64,000 bases of DNA from Brevibacillus parabrevis (GTDB taxonomy: Bacteria; Bacillota; Bacilli; Brevibacillales; Brevibacillaceae). Shown here piece after piece: positions 16,436 through 26,429 of the stretch (positions are counted from its first letter, which is position 1; each line of letters opens with the position of its first letter). The stretch covers positions 186,001 through 250,000 of the forward strand of contig NZ_RHHV01000005.1 in assembly GCF_003710905.1 (NCBI RefSeq), in the 5' to 3' direction. The notes under the pieces were generated by a model. That model saw nothing but the letters and a program-made list of their open reading frames with translations, was not told the origin of the DNA and searched no databases. A program made the translations under genes and the position numbers.

Positions 16436-17904
16436 ACAGCGCGATGTGGATCATCTTCGGGGCGTTACTCGTCAGTCTGTTGCTGGGCATCATGGCCCGC
16501 AGGGGAAAAGACATGAGCATGGAGCAATGGGCGATTGGCGGCAGGGGATTCGGCAGTATTTTCGTGTTCCTGCTGTTGGCGGGTGAGACGTACTCGATTT
16601 TTACCCTGCTCGGCACGAGCGGTCTGGCTTATTCCAAAGGCGCAGTCGGCTTTTATCTGATCGCTTTAACGACTTTGGGCGCGATTACGTCCTACTGGCT
16701 GTTGCCCCCGATCTGGCGGTTCGCGAAGAAACACAACCTCGTGTCCCAATCCGAATTTTTTGCCGTCAAATACAACAGTCCCGTGTTGGGCGTGTTTGTG
16801 ACGATTGTCGGCGTAGTCGCCCTTGTCCCTTATATTGTTCTGTTGTTCAAGTCGATGGGTATACTGGTGTCCGCCACTTCGTACGGAGCGATTTCTCCTA
16901 CCGTAGCGATCTGGATCGGGATGATCGCCTTGGTCGTTTACGTCATGATTTCCGGCATCCACGGTTCTGCCTGGACTTCCACGGTGAAAGACTTTCTGAT
17001 TTTCTTTGTCATCCTGTTCCTCGGTATTTACTTGCCCGTGCATTACCATGGCAGTTTTCAACATATGTTTGAAACGGTCAGTGCGGCCAAGGAAGGGATT
17101 TTGACCTTGCCGGACAAAGGCATGAGTCTCTCCTGGTTCATCTCCACCGTAGCGATCAGCGCTTTCGGCTACTTCATGTGGCCGCATAACGCACCGACGA
17201 TTTTCGCAGCCAAAAATGCGCGGACATTCCGTACCAACGCCATTTTGCTTCCGCTCTATGCGATCATGATTTTGTTCGTCTACTTTGTCGGCTTTACCGC
17301 CATCGTTCAAGTGCCTGGACTTACGGGGCCAGACGGCGATTACGCGCTTTTGCGCCTGTCGATGAAGACGTTTGATCCGTGGTTTGTGGGCATCATCGGT
17401 GCTACAGGCTTGTTGGCTACCCTCGTGCCCGGCTCCATGATGCTGATGTCTGCGGCTACGATGCTGACGAAGAATGTATACGGTTACATGTTTCCCAAGG
17501 CCGAAGGGGCCAACTCTGCCCTGATTGCCAAAAGCTTCGTGATCGTCCTGTCCCTCGTGTGCACGATGATGGCTTTGGGCGAGAACAACACGCTTGCCAC
17601 TTTGTACCTCACCTCGTTCAGTTTGGTGACCCAACTGGCTCCGGCCCTGTATTGCAGCTTGATGAAGCGTAACCAGATTACGAAGCAAGGGGCGTTCCTG
17701 GGCATTTTCTTCGGGGTAGGAATCGTCTTGTACATGACGTTCACCAAAACGACCATGGCCATGCTGTTCGCGGGCTTCCCCCAGTGGATTCAGGATTTGA
17801 ACAACGGGGTTTTCGCTCTCGTGGTCAACATATTCGTCATGGTTGCTGTCAGCTTCGTTACCAAAAAGGCGGCCGATGCGAAGCAAGTAACGCAGTATTC
17901 GTAG
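16432..17904 (+). CDS. sodium:solute symporter family protein
   Basis: 490 residues with about 13 membrane segments, standard for the SSS family. The family region GGRGFGSIFVFLLLAGETYS lies near residues 31-50, and the SISGxHGSAWTSTVKDF block (about 165-190) also matches. It should import an organic solute with sodium. Overlap with the DUF3311 gene and position at the end of the IclR cluster suggest the solute is the hydantoin, ureide or carbamoyl compound degraded upstream; that is inference. Ribosome site GAGGAGG; a strong terminator follows. Confidence 0.9.
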   Translation: MNSAMWIIFGALLVSLLLGIMARRGKDMSMEQWAIGGRGFGSIFVFLLLAGETYSIFTLLGTSGLAYSKGAVGFYLIALTTLGAITSYWLLPPIWRFAKKHNLVSQSEFFAVKYNSPVLGVFVTIVGVVALVPYIVLLFKSMGILVSATSYGAISPTVAIWIGMIALVVYVMISGIHGSAWTSTVKDFLIFFVILFLGIYLPVHYHGSFQHMFETVSAAKEGILTLPDKGMSLSWFISTVAISAFGYFMWPHNAPTIFAAKNARTFRTNAILLPLYAIMILFVYFVGFTAIVQVPGLTGPDGDYALLRLSMKTFDPWFVGIIGATGLLATLVPGSMMLMSAATMLTKNVYGYMFPKAEGANSALIAKSFVIVLSLVCTMMALGENNTLATLYLTSFSLVTQLAPALYCSLMKRNQITKQGAFLGIFFGVGIVLYMTFTKTTMAMLFAGFPQWIQDLNNGVFALVVNIFVMVAVSFVTKKAADAKQVTQYS

Positions 17905-17920
17905 TCGCCTTTGCCAAAAG

Positions 17921-17957
17921 AAAACGGGTCGGGAGATATATCCCGGCCCGTTTTTTG
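17921..17957 (+). terminator. Rho-independent terminator
   Basis: AAACGGGTCGGGA pairs with TCCCGGCCCGTTT (one wobble), 6-base loop, six T's. It ends the ureide cluster transcript and, read from the other strand, lies just beyond the trpS stop. Confidence 0.9.
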
Positions 17958-17975
17958 CGTGGTTCTTGCTGTCGG

Positions 17976-19285
<1,310 letters not shown>

Positions 19286-19348
19286 CATTAAAAAGATACC
19301 CTTTGAGCAATCATTTTACGCAGTGCCAATCAAAAAAGCAAGAGGGGA

Positions 19349-19410
19349 TTGACAAAATAAGCCAAAAAATGTAAAAGTAACTCATGAGTTATATAACTGT
19401 TGAGTTACTT
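19349..19410 (+). promoter_or_regulatory. promoter with 10-bp palindromic operator
   Basis: TTGACA (19349-19354) and TAAAAG (19372-19377) are 17 bases apart. A perfect inverted repeat AAGTAACTCA (19375-19384) / TGAGTTACTT (19401-19410) overlaps the -10 and the start region. The TetR-type gene begins 15 bases later, so autorepression by that protein is the simplest reading. Confidence 0.75.
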
Positions 19411-19424
19411 TTGGGGGTGGGGAG

Positions 19425-20015
19425 ATGGAGGAGAGCAAATTGCCAAAAGGCGAGCAAAGCCGTGGCCGACTGCTTGCGGCGGCAGCTTCTGAATTTGCGG
19501 CGAAAGGGTTTCATCGCGCGCGGGTGAGCGACATCGTCAAGGCGGCGGGGCTGACGCAAGCTTCCTTTTACCAGTATTTCGAGAGCAAGGAAGGGCTGTA
19601 CCAGCAGCTTATGGACGAATTTTTTTCCCGGCTGTGGGAGCTTGCTGACGGAGGGAGCAAGGTAACGGCGTTGGGCAAAGCAGACGTCTTCGACCAGGTG
19701 CGCGAAAATCTCGTCGCTCTGTTTAGGTTCTTTCAGGAGCGGCCCGAATTGACGCAGATTGTCCTGTATCAGGCGGAAGCAGGAGAGGAGCTGCACCGCA
19801 AGCTGGCAGCGATGGTAAGCGCCAACTTGCGGCAAAATCAGGCTGCCGGACACGTCCGCGCCGCTTTGTCGCCTGAAGTGGCCGCAGAAGCGATGGTCGC
19901 CGTATGCTACCGGCTGACGGCCCGCTTTTTGCTGACCGGGGAAAAGCCGCCCGAGCAGCTCGCCGACGAAGCCGTATGCTTTTTGGCGCACGGAATTTTG
20001 CAGGAAAAGCGATGA
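19425..20015 (+). CDS. TetR/AcrR family transcriptional regulator
   Basis: 196 residues, normal for TetR. The N-terminal HTH spans about 9-55 (SRGRLLAAAASEFAAKGFHRARVSDIVKAAG, then QASFYQYFESKEGLY). The C-terminal helices form the ligand domain, with no cysteine or metal motif. It probably binds the palindrome at 19375-19410 and represses itself and the HXXEE gene 12 bases downstream. The inducer is unknown. Start is ATG 19425 with GGGGGTGGGGAG upstream. Confidence 0.93.
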   Translation: MEESKLPKGEQSRGRLLAAAASEFAAKGFHRARVSDIVKAAGLTQASFYQYFESKEGLYQQLMDEFFSRLWELADGGSKVTALGKADVFDQVRENLVALFRFFQERPELTQIVLYQAEAGEELHRKLAAMVSANLRQNQAAGHVRAALSPEVAAEAMVAVCYRLTARFLLTGEKPPEQLADEAVCFLAHGILQEKR

Positions 20016-20027
20016 GGAGGATGGCGC

Positions 20028-20564
20028 ATGGGTGAGTTGACGCATCTCATTTGGCTGTTGCTGGTTGTGTTTGTCTTTCACGATCTGGAGGAAATCATCA
20101 TGGTCGAAAGCTGGCTCCGGGTGAAGCGGGAGCAGATCATGCAAAAGGTTCCCCGCGGCCTGCAAAAATGGCTGGAGCCGTCTCTGTCCATGAGTACCGC
20201 GCAGTTTGCCGTGGCAGTCGCGTGCATTTTCGCTGTCCTCTCTGCTGCGGTCGTTCTTGCGGCTGCCACACTGCCACAGGGAACTTATTTGCCGTTGTTC
20301 CTGGTCTGCCTGCACGCCATGTTTCTGCATGTCTTCACCCATCTCGGGCATACGATTGCGCTGCGCACGTACACACCTGGCGTGGCAACTGCCGTGATTT
20401 TGGTTCTGCCCTACAGCGTGTACACGTATGTCCGCTTGTTCGAAGCGGGTCTGGTCACATGGTCGCTCGTCTGGAGCACGCTGCCTTACTGTTTGCTGGT
20501 CGTGCCCATTTTGTACGCGGCGCACCGGATCGGGCAGGCAGCAGGCAGTCTGGTCGCCCGTTAA
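20028..20564 (+). CDS. HXXEE domain membrane protein
   Basis: 178 residues with about five hydrophobic segments. The name-giving motif is HDLEE in FVFHDLEEIIMVESW (about residue 17); further conserved-looking histidines occur in LHVFTHLGHTIALR. The family is uncharacterised; the polar H/E residues inside a membrane segment suggest a metal site or enzyme in the membrane, but that is speculation. It follows the TetR gene by 12 bases with AGGAGG before ATG 20028, so the two should form an operon. Confidence 0.85.
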   Translation: MGELTHLIWLLLVVFVFHDLEEIIMVESWLRVKREQIMQKVPRGLQKWLEPSLSMSTAQFAVAVACIFAVLSAAVVLAAATLPQGTYLPLFLVCLHAMFLHVFTHLGHTIALRTYTPGVATAVILVLPYSVYTYVRLFEAGLVTWSLVWSTLPYCLLVVPILYAAHRIGQAAGSLVAR

Positions 20565-20636
20565 CGGAAGGCGGTGGCTGTTTGCCGGCGCAAATTTTTG
20601 CTATTCTAGGAAAAAAGCGTGAAAGAGGGACGAGTA

Positions 20637-21935
20637 TTGAGGCTGCGACTAGGCGTGATCGGCGCGGATGATTCGCTTGCGATCATCGAATCGGCTGTGC
20701 AGGAGTTTCCCGAGATTGAATGCTTGCCGATTGTGTATTGGAGAGAAGAAGACATTCCGGATTTGCTGCTGCCGCACCTGGACGAGGTGGACATGTGGCT
20801 TTTTTCCGGCCAGGTTCCGCATGCGATGGCGAGCCAGACGGGAAAAATCCAGGTGCCGACAGCCTATGTGCCGCACATTGGCGCGAGCCTGTACCGAACG
20901 TTGCTGCATTTGTCCCACCAGCTCGGGATTCGCGTAGACGAGGTGAGCTTCGACACGTTCACTGCGGAAGAGCTTGGACACTTTTTGCAGGAAGCGGGCA
21001 TAGCAGAAGGCTTTCGCTGGCTCAAACATTACGAGGGCGCGATTTTGGCCAGCGAGCTGGCGGATTTTCACGAAAAGCTATGGCAGGAAGGCAAGACGAA
21101 GGCAGCGGTCACTTGCCTGCGAACGGCTGAGCAGGAGCTTTTGCGCCGCGGTGTCCCGGTACATCGCGTCGTGCCGACAAAAGCGGGCGTGCTGTCTGTC
21201 ATCCACATGCTTTTGCGCACGCACGAGATGCTCCACTTCAAGGATACGCAGATCGCGGTGCAGATGATGGAAATCGATCCGTTCCGCGAGCTTGCGGGCG
21301 GCAATTTTTCCACGGATGAATGGCAAAATGCCGAGATCAAGACGATGGAAAAGCTCTTGCGCTACGCCAAGTATTTGCAAGGCTCGCTGAAGACGGCCGG
21401 GCCGGGGCGCTACGTGATTTTTACCACGCGCGGAAAAGTGCAGGAGGTCACGTCTGACTACGCCACGATTCCCGATCTGGAGGAGCTGTTCGGGATTCGC
21501 CCCGATCTGGTCACGTGCGGCATCGGCATCGGCAAAACGGCTTACGAAGCGGAAATTCACGGCGGCACGGCACTGCTTCACGCCAAGGAGCGGGGAGCTG
21601 GCAACTGGATGGTGTTTTTGGACGACAAAAGCGTCCTTGGGCCACTGGGACGGGAGGAGCAGATCGCCTATCGCTACGACTCGGAAAAGCTGCAGGAACT
21701 GAGCCAGTTGACGTCGTTAAGCGTCATGACTTTGTCCAAGCTGGAGTCGATTTTGAAAAAGCGGGGCAAGCAAGAGATCAACGCGCATGAGTTGGCTTCG
21801 CATATGCAAATTTTGCCGCGCAGCGCCCGCCGGATATTGATCGAGCTGGAGTCGAAAGGCATCGCGCAAGTCGTCGGCGAGGAGAGTCCGAATCCGCGCG
21901 GCCGTCCGCGCAAAGTGTACCGGATTTCCTTGTGA
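20637..21935 (+). CDS. putative regulator: GGDEF-like fold plus winged helix
   Basis: 432 residues from TTG 20637, which follows GAGGGA by 7 bases; GTG 20619 is an alternative. Not a family I can name. The N-terminal half resembles a receptor or sensor domain (LGVIGADDSLAIIESAV at the start). Near residue 295 GIGIGKTAYEAEIHGGTALLHA resembles the helix-strand region of GTP cyclohydrolase III or degenerate GGDEF domains. The C-terminus (about 360-432) is a winged helix with a basic wing (GRPRKVYRISL). It probably regulates the M20 hydrolase genes that start 130 bases downstream. No close sporulation or nitrogen regulator matches. Confidence 0.65.
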   Translation: MRLRLGVIGADDSLAIIESAVQEFPEIECLPIVYWREEDIPDLLLPHLDEVDMWLFSGQVPHAMASQTGKIQVPTAYVPHIGASLYRTLLHLSHQLGIRVDEVSFDTFTAEELGHFLQEAGIAEGFRWLKHYEGAILASELADFHEKLWQEGKTKAAVTCLRTAEQELLRRGVPVHRVVPTKAGVLSVIHMLLRTHEMLHFKDTQIAVQMMEIDPFRELAGGNFSTDEWQNAEIKTMEKLLRYAKYLQGSLKTAGPGRYVIFTTRGKVQEVTSDYATIPDLEELFGIRPDLVTCGIGIGKTAYEAEIHGGTALLHAKERGAGNWMVFLDDKSVLGPLGREEQIAYRYDSEKLQELSQLTSLSVMTLSKLESILKKRGKQEINAHELASHMQILPRSARRILIELESKGIAQVVGEESPNPRGRPRKVYRISL

Positions 21936-22024
21936 TAAGTGCGTTATTTGGGAGGCGTGGCGACACGCTTTTTTCTTTTCAAAATAGACAGACTATTATA
22001 CAATTAGGGACATAGCCGTAAATC

Positions 22025-22042
22025 AACCGTTAATAAGCGGTT
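22025..22042. promoter_or_regulatory. inverted repeat, candidate operator
   Basis: AACCG-TTAATAAG-CGGTT, 5-bp arms, 24 bases before the hydrolase gene at 22066 and just ahead of its ribosome site. It is short and could arise by chance, but it is the only dyad between the regulator gene and its presumed target. Confidence 0.4.
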
Positions 22043-22065
22043 GGATAAGGGAGGAGTCACTCGTC

Positions 22066-23295
22066 ATGATCAATGCGGATCGGTTGTGGGATCGGCTGGG
22101 GCAGTTGGGCAAGATTGGCGCCCAGGAAGCTGGAGGGATAACGCGGCTGTCGTTTACCCCCGAGGAGCGTGCGGCAAAAGATCTCGTAGCTTCCTTCATG
22201 AAGGAAGCAGGGCTTGACGTTCGCGAGGATGAAGTAGGCAATCTGATTGGACGCAAAGAAGGGAAAAATCCTTCGGCACCTGTTGTTTTGGTTGGCTCGC
22301 ATATCGACTCCGTGCCGAATGGCGGAGATTTTGACGGGCCTCTTGGCGTTTTGGCAGGCGTGGAAATTTTGCAGACGATGAATGAGCAGGGAATTGAGAC
22401 GGAGCACCCGATTGAGGTGCTTGCTTTGACGGACGAGGAAGGAACGCGGTTTGGCTACGGGATGATCGGAAGCCGGGCGATTGCCGGACTGATCAAAAGA
22501 AGCGAGCTGGAGCAGGCAGACAAGGACGGAATCACCATAGCCGAGGCGATGCGCCAGGTCGGGCTTGATCCTGACCAGACGGGCCTTGCCGCACGCGCGC
22601 CTGGCAGCGTCAAGGCGTATGTGGAGATGCATATCGAACAGGGCAAAGTGCTGGAAAGCCGCGGTTTGTCCGTCGGAATCGTCACAGGTGTAGCGGGGCC
22701 GCTCTGGATGAAATTCATTTTGGAAGGCGAGGCAGGGCATGCCGGAGCTACCCCGATGAATTTGCGCCGTGATCCGCTGGCAGCGGCCGCACGCGTGATG
22801 CTCGCCATCGAAGACGAAGCCGCCCGGACGAGAACCAGCGTCGGGACAGTCGGACAAATCCAGGCGTTTCCTGGCGGGGTCAACGTGATTCCGGGCCGGG
22901 TAGAGTTCGCGCTCGACCTGCGCGATGTGGACGAGTTGATTCGCGATGACGTGGAACGGCGCATTTGCGATCGGGCCAAGGCGATTTGCGCAGAGCGCAA
23001 CGTGACGCTGAAAGTGGAGTTGTTGCAGCGGATCGCGCCAGCGGTATGCTCGGACAGCATTCAGGAGGCTGCGGCGGACGGCTGTGCAGCGGAAGGCTTG
23101 GAAGTGTTTCGACTCCCTAGCGGAGCGGGGCACGACTGCATGCAGCTGGTCGATTTGTGTCCGGTCGGGATGATTTTCATCCGCTCCAAAGACGGCATCA
23201 GCCACAATCCGGCGGAATACTCGACTATGGAGGATTGCGCGGACGGCGCGAAGGTGTTGTACCGAACCGTTTTGACTTTGGCAAAGCAAATATAG
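22066..23295 (+). CDS. Zn-dependent hydantoinase/carbamoylase (M20)
   Basis: 409 residues, same family as the gene at 14912. Metal and substrate motifs: [53 protein letters not shown] and GAGHDCMQ. It should hydrolyse an N-carbamoyl amino acid or a related ureido compound in the cytoplasm. The two paralogues in this window differ enough to have different substrates. Start is ATG 22066 after GGGAGGAG. The next M20 gene follows 58 bases on, so co-transcription is likely, under the preceding regulator. Confidence 0.9.
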   Translation: MINADRLWDRLGQLGKIGAQEAGGITRLSFTPEERAAKDLVASFMKEAGLDVREDEVGNLIGRKEGKNPSAPVVLVGSHIDSVPNGGDFDGPLGVLAGVEILQTMNEQGIETEHPIEVLALTDEEGTRFGYGMIGSRAIAGLIKRSELEQADKDGITIAEAMRQVGLDPDQTGLAARAPGSVKAYVEMHIEQGKVLESRGLSVGIVTGVAGPLWMKFILEGEAGHAGATPMNLRRDPLAAAARVMLAIEDEAARTRTSVGTVGQIQAFPGGVNVIPGRVEFALDLRDVDELIRDDVERRICDRAKAICAERNVTLKVELLQRIAPAVCSDSIQEAAADGCAAEGLEVFRLPSGAGHDCMQLVDLCPVGMIFIRSKDGISHNPAEYSTMEDCADGAKVLYRTVLTLAKQI

Positions 23296-23353
23296 AGAGC
23301 AGGCAGGCGGACAGGCGCTCCAAAGCCGTTCGCCGGGCGAGGAGGAGACAACG

Positions 23354-24538
23354 ATGACAGCGACAGTGACAGATTTGAACCAGGCGGCCGGAGCGGTCAA
23401 AGAGCAAGTCATAGCGTGGAGACGCTACTTGCACGAGCATCCCGAGCTGTCCTTCCACGAAGAGAAGACAGCGCAATTCGTCTATGAGACGCTTTTGTCT
23501 TTTGGCAACCTGGAAGTGAGCAGACCGACGAAAAACAGTGTGATGGCGCGGCTTATCGGCTCCGAGCCGGGAAAAGTGCTGGCGATGCGCGCGGACATGG
23601 ACGCGCTCCCGATCACGGAAGAAAACAGCTTTGAATTTGTCTCGAAAAATCCGGGCGTGATGCACGCTTGCGGGCACGACGGACATACCTCGATGCTGCT
23701 TGGTACTGCGAAAATTTTGTCCGGCATGAAAGAGCAGATCAAGGGCGAAGTGCGCTTTTTGTTCCAGCACGCCGAAGAAGTGTTTCCAGGCGGTGCGGAG
23801 GAGATGGTGCAGGCAGGTGTAATGGATGGCGTGGATATCGTCATCGGGACGCACCTGTGGGCGACGATGGAGTTCGGGACAGTCGGCATTTGCCCGGGAC
23901 CAATGATGGCAGCGCCTGACACGTTCTGGATCACTGTGGTGGGAAAAGGCGGCCATGCCGCGCTTCCGCATGAAACTATCGACAGCATCGCCGTTGCGGC
24001 ACAGGTCGTAACCAATTTGCAGCATATCGTCTCGCGCAATGCCGATCCGCTCGACAACCTGGTGCTGTCCGTCACACAGTTTGTCGGCGGGACTACTCAC
24101 AACGTCATTCCTGGCTCGGTGGAAATTTGCGGGACGGTGCGCAGCTTTGACCAAACGTTGCGGGAGTCCATTCCCGGCCTGATGGAGCGGGTGATCAAAG
24201 GGATTACCGAAGCACACGGCGCGAGCTATCAGTTCAAGTACGAGTTCGGCTACCGTCCGGTAATCAACGATGCGGAAGTGACGCGTCTGATGGAAGAGGT
24301 CGTCGTGGAAGCGCTGGGCGAAGAGTGGGTCGAGCATATGCGTCCGACGATGGGTGGCGAAGACTTTTCCGCCTTCCAGCAAAAAGCTCCGGGCTGCTTC
24401 TTCTATGTCGCGGCCGGAAACAAGGAAAAGGGGATCACTTACCCGCACCATCATCCGCGCTTTACCATCGACGAGGATGCGCTGGAAATCGGCGTGAAAA
24501 TGTTTTTGAACGCAGCCAGAAAAATCGTCATGTCCTGA
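23354..24538 (+). CDS. M20D amidohydrolase (IAA/hippurate hydrolase type)
   Basis: 394 residues, normal for M20D. Signatures: MRADMDALPI, HACGHDGH with the metal-binding Cys and His, QHAEEVFPGGAEEM with the catalytic Glu, and GKGGHAALPHETID in the dimerisation domain; the C-terminal His is likely in PHHHPRF. The family removes acyl groups from N-acyl amino acids. Together with the preceding carbamoylase it suggests a pair that releases free amino acids from N-blocked forms. Start ATG 23354 after GGAGGAG; a terminator shared with the convergent DinB gene follows. Confidence 0.92.
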   Translation: MTATVTDLNQAAGAVKEQVIAWRRYLHEHPELSFHEEKTAQFVYETLLSFGNLEVSRPTKNSVMARLIGSEPGKVLAMRADMDALPITEENSFEFVSKNPGVMHACGHDGHTSMLLGTAKILSGMKEQIKGEVRFLFQHAEEVFPGGAEEMVQAGVMDGVDIVIGTHLWATMEFGTVGICPGPMMAAPDTFWITVVGKGGHAALPHETIDSIAVAAQVVTNLQHIVSRNADPLDNLVLSVTQFVGGTTHNVIPGSVEICGTVRSFDQTLRESIPGLMERVIKGITEAHGASYQFKYEFGYRPVINDAEVTRLMEEVVVEALGEEWVEHMRPTMGGEDFSAFQQKAPGCFFYVAAGNKEKGITYPHHHPRFTIDEDALEIGVKMFLNAARKIVMS

Positions 24539-24552
24539 CGCAATTGCCAATG

Positions 24553-24602
24553 AAAAAATCGCCCTTTCGTCCGCTGGATCGTGACGAGGGGCGATCTTTT
24601 TT
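24553..24602. terminator. bidirectional terminator
   Basis: ATCGCCC (24558-24564) pairs with GGGCGAT (24588-24594) between an A-run and a T-run, located between two convergent genes (stops at 24538 and 24618). Confidence 0.85.
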
Positions 24603-24617
24603 GTGTAGAGCGGCGCT

Positions 24618-25088
24618 TTAATGCGTGCGCTCTTTTTCTTTTGCATGGAACGCTCGTTGAATTTGCGAGATTTGTCCGGCGTGGATGCCTGTGTGGTACA
24701 TGAGGCGTCCCAATGCTTCGAGCGGGGTCGACGTACCGAGCGGCGTCGTCACAGGCGTCGTCCACGCTTCTTCCGACATGTTCTGCATTCCGGCAAGCAG
24801 ATGATCGTTGGAGGCTGTCATGAAATCGGCAAGCTCGCGCATGTTGGTAAATTCTTTTCCCTCGACAGGCCCGTTTTTCGTCAAAAGCTGAACGTCTGCC
24901 GGGATGCTTTGCCCGAAATACCAGTCGGCAAACATGTATTCCACCTCGGCGTTATGTCTGAGCATATAGCCGATGGATGCCGCGCCCATGCGGAGCTTCA
25001 AATCTTCTTCCGGCATGCTTTTGGCTGTTTTGTGGAATCTCTCCTGGATGGTGAGCCACAGTGTCAATGCAGTTGAATATGTAGTCAT
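24618..25088 (-). CDS. DinB family protein
   Basis: 156 residues, a four-helix bundle of the DinB/YfiT metal-binding superfamily. Candidate metal histidines lie in MLRHNAEVEYMF, ASNDHLLAG and YHTGIHAGQI, matching the usual triad positions. The open frame begins at 25232, but ATG 25088 has AGGAGGG 7 bases upstream and gives a proper N-terminus. It is the last gene of the haem operon, 28 bases after the HugZ-like gene. Some DinB proteins are bacillithiol-dependent transferases; the substrate here is unknown. Confidence 0.87.
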   Translation of the reverse strand: MTTYSTALTLWLTIQERFHKTAKSMPEEDLKLRMGAASIGYMLRHNAEVEYMFADWYFGQSIPADVQLLTKNGPVEGKEFTNMRELADFMTASNDHLLAGMQNMSEEAWTTPVTTPLGTSTPLEALGRLMYHTGIHAGQISQIQRAFHAKEKERTH

Positions 25089-25116
25089 GAAAGTGCCCTC
25101 CTGTTGGCGTGAATGT

Positions 25117-25623
25117 CTATTTGGCTGATTGGGAATGGCCGTCCCGGTTGACGTGCACGAATTTGTCCGCGGCCAGGTCGATGTCGTACGCCTGACCAAA
25201 TCCGGCAACGTAGCGGCCTTCCGATGGCTCAAGCTCGAACAGGGAGAAGTCGAGGCCGCGCAGCATATCCATCATGCTTTTGCCGAAGCGCTGTTCGAAC
25301 TGGGCGAATATCTCATCATGTCCGGTGTTGCCGATGTTGCGGGCTGTGCAGACGAAGCGGGCGCGCTGGCGGGCAAACAGATTCGCCGTCTTGGATTCGT
25401 CTTCAATCAGCATCGCATCGACTCCCGGCTGTTCTTCCAGGTAACGGTAGTGATTGGCGATTTTGCTGATGTAAATATAAAAATTTCCGTTGTGCTTGAC
25501 GAACGGGGCATAGGAGATAAACGGCGTTCCATGCTCGTCGATTGTGCTGAGCATGAGTGTTTTCATACCGGCAGCAAACGTCTGGTACTGAACCTTCATC
25601 GCTTCTTTGTCCATTGCTTTCAT
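25117..25623 (-). CDS. HugZ-like haem utilisation protein (split-barrel)
   Basis: 168 residues with the pyridoxamine-phosphate-oxidase-type split barrel. Segments MLSTIDEHGTPFISYAPFV and FYIYISKIANHYRYLEEQP are typical of the HugZ group, as is the C-terminal GRYVAGFGQAYDID. HugZ proteins bind haem and some degrade it to release iron. Position downstream of the HmuTUV importer supports use of imported haem. MKAMDKEAMKV offers several possible start codons; 25623 is the longest. Flavin binding instead of haem remains possible but context argues for haem. Confidence 0.85.
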   Translation of the reverse strand: MKAMDKEAMKVQYQTFAAGMKTLMLSTIDEHGTPFISYAPFVKHNGNFYIYISKIANHYRYLEEQPGVDAMLIEDESKTANLFARQRARFVCTARNIGNTGHDEIFAQFEQRFGKSMMDMLRGLDFSLFELEPSEGRYVAGFGQAYDIDLAADKFVHVNRDGHSQSAK

Positions 25624-25648
25624 ACGAGCATCCCTCGCTTTTCGTAAA

Positions 25649-26428
25649 TTATTGTGCTTTTTTCAGGACGTGGATACGCGGGCTTTTGCTGTCTGGCGTA
25701 TATTGAATTTCCGTGTCGACGCCGTAGACGCTGCGAATCAGCTCCATCGTAAAGACATCCTGGGGCTTGCCGAATACGCGAATGTCCCCGTCCTTGATGA
25801 CGCAAATCTTGTCGCTGTAAGTGCTGGCGTGGTTCAGATCGTGCAGCACCATCACAACCGTGAGCTGTAATTCCTTATTCAGCTTTGCTACCAGCTCCAG
25901 CACGTCCAGCTGGTGGGCGATGTCCAAATACGTTGTCGGTTCATCGAGCAAGAGAAGCTTCGGTTTCTGGGCCAAGGCCATGGCAATCCAGGCTCGTTGG
26001 GCTTCCCCGCCGGACAGGGAAGCCAGATAGCGCTTCCGGTAGCTGTCCATGCCTGTTTGTTGCAAGGCCCAGTCGACGATTTCAAAATCGTTTGCATCGA
26101 GTCGTTCATACCACTTTTTGTGCGGAACACGACCATATCCGACGAGTTCCTCGACGGTGACATCCGAGGGACAGGAGTTGGATTGGCACAGCATGCACAT
26201 GACGCGGGACAGCTGCTTCATGCTCATGCTGTCCGCCAGTTGGCCCGCGATGCGCACGCAGCCGCTCTCGCAAGGAATCAGGCGTGAGATCGCTTTGAGC
26301 ACGGTCGATTTGCCTGAGCCGTTTGGTCCGATGATCGAAACGATTTCCCCTTCCTCGATCGTCAGGGAAAAATCGTTGACGATTCGTTTGCTCCCGTAAT
26401 TTATATTCAACGACTGTACATGTAGCAC
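25649..26428 (-). CDS. hmuV: haem/siderophore ABC transporter ATP-binding protein
   Basis: 259 residues, FhuC/HmuV type. Walker A GPNGSGKST, signature LSGGEAQRAWIAMALAQ, Walker B LLLLDEPTTYLDI and switch HDLNH are all intact. It powers import through the permease encoded just before it, with stop and start nearly touching. Haem rather than siderophore is inferred from the HugZ-like gene and the lipoprotein context. The last residues (PRIHVLKKAQ) are variable among homologues. Confidence 0.9.
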   Translation of the reverse strand: MLHVQSLNINYGSKRIVNDFSLTIEEGEIVSIIGPNGSGKSTVLKAISRLIPCESGCVRIAGQLADSMSMKQLSRVMCMLCQSNSCPSDVTVEELVGYGRVPHKKWYERLDANDFEIVDWALQQTGMDSYRKRYLASLSGGEAQRAWIAMALAQKPKLLLLDEPTTYLDIAHQLDVLELVAKLNKELQLTVVMVLHDLNHASTYSDKICVIKDGDIRVFGKPQDVFTMELIRSVYGVDTEIQYTPDSKSPRIHVLKKAQ

Positions 26429-26429
26429 T

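Noticed and set aside
16666..17886. 406-codon minus-strand open frame across the symporter gene
   Set aside because: Product is rich in His, Arg and Gln and lacks membrane or domain features; the symporter on the plus strand is unmistakable.
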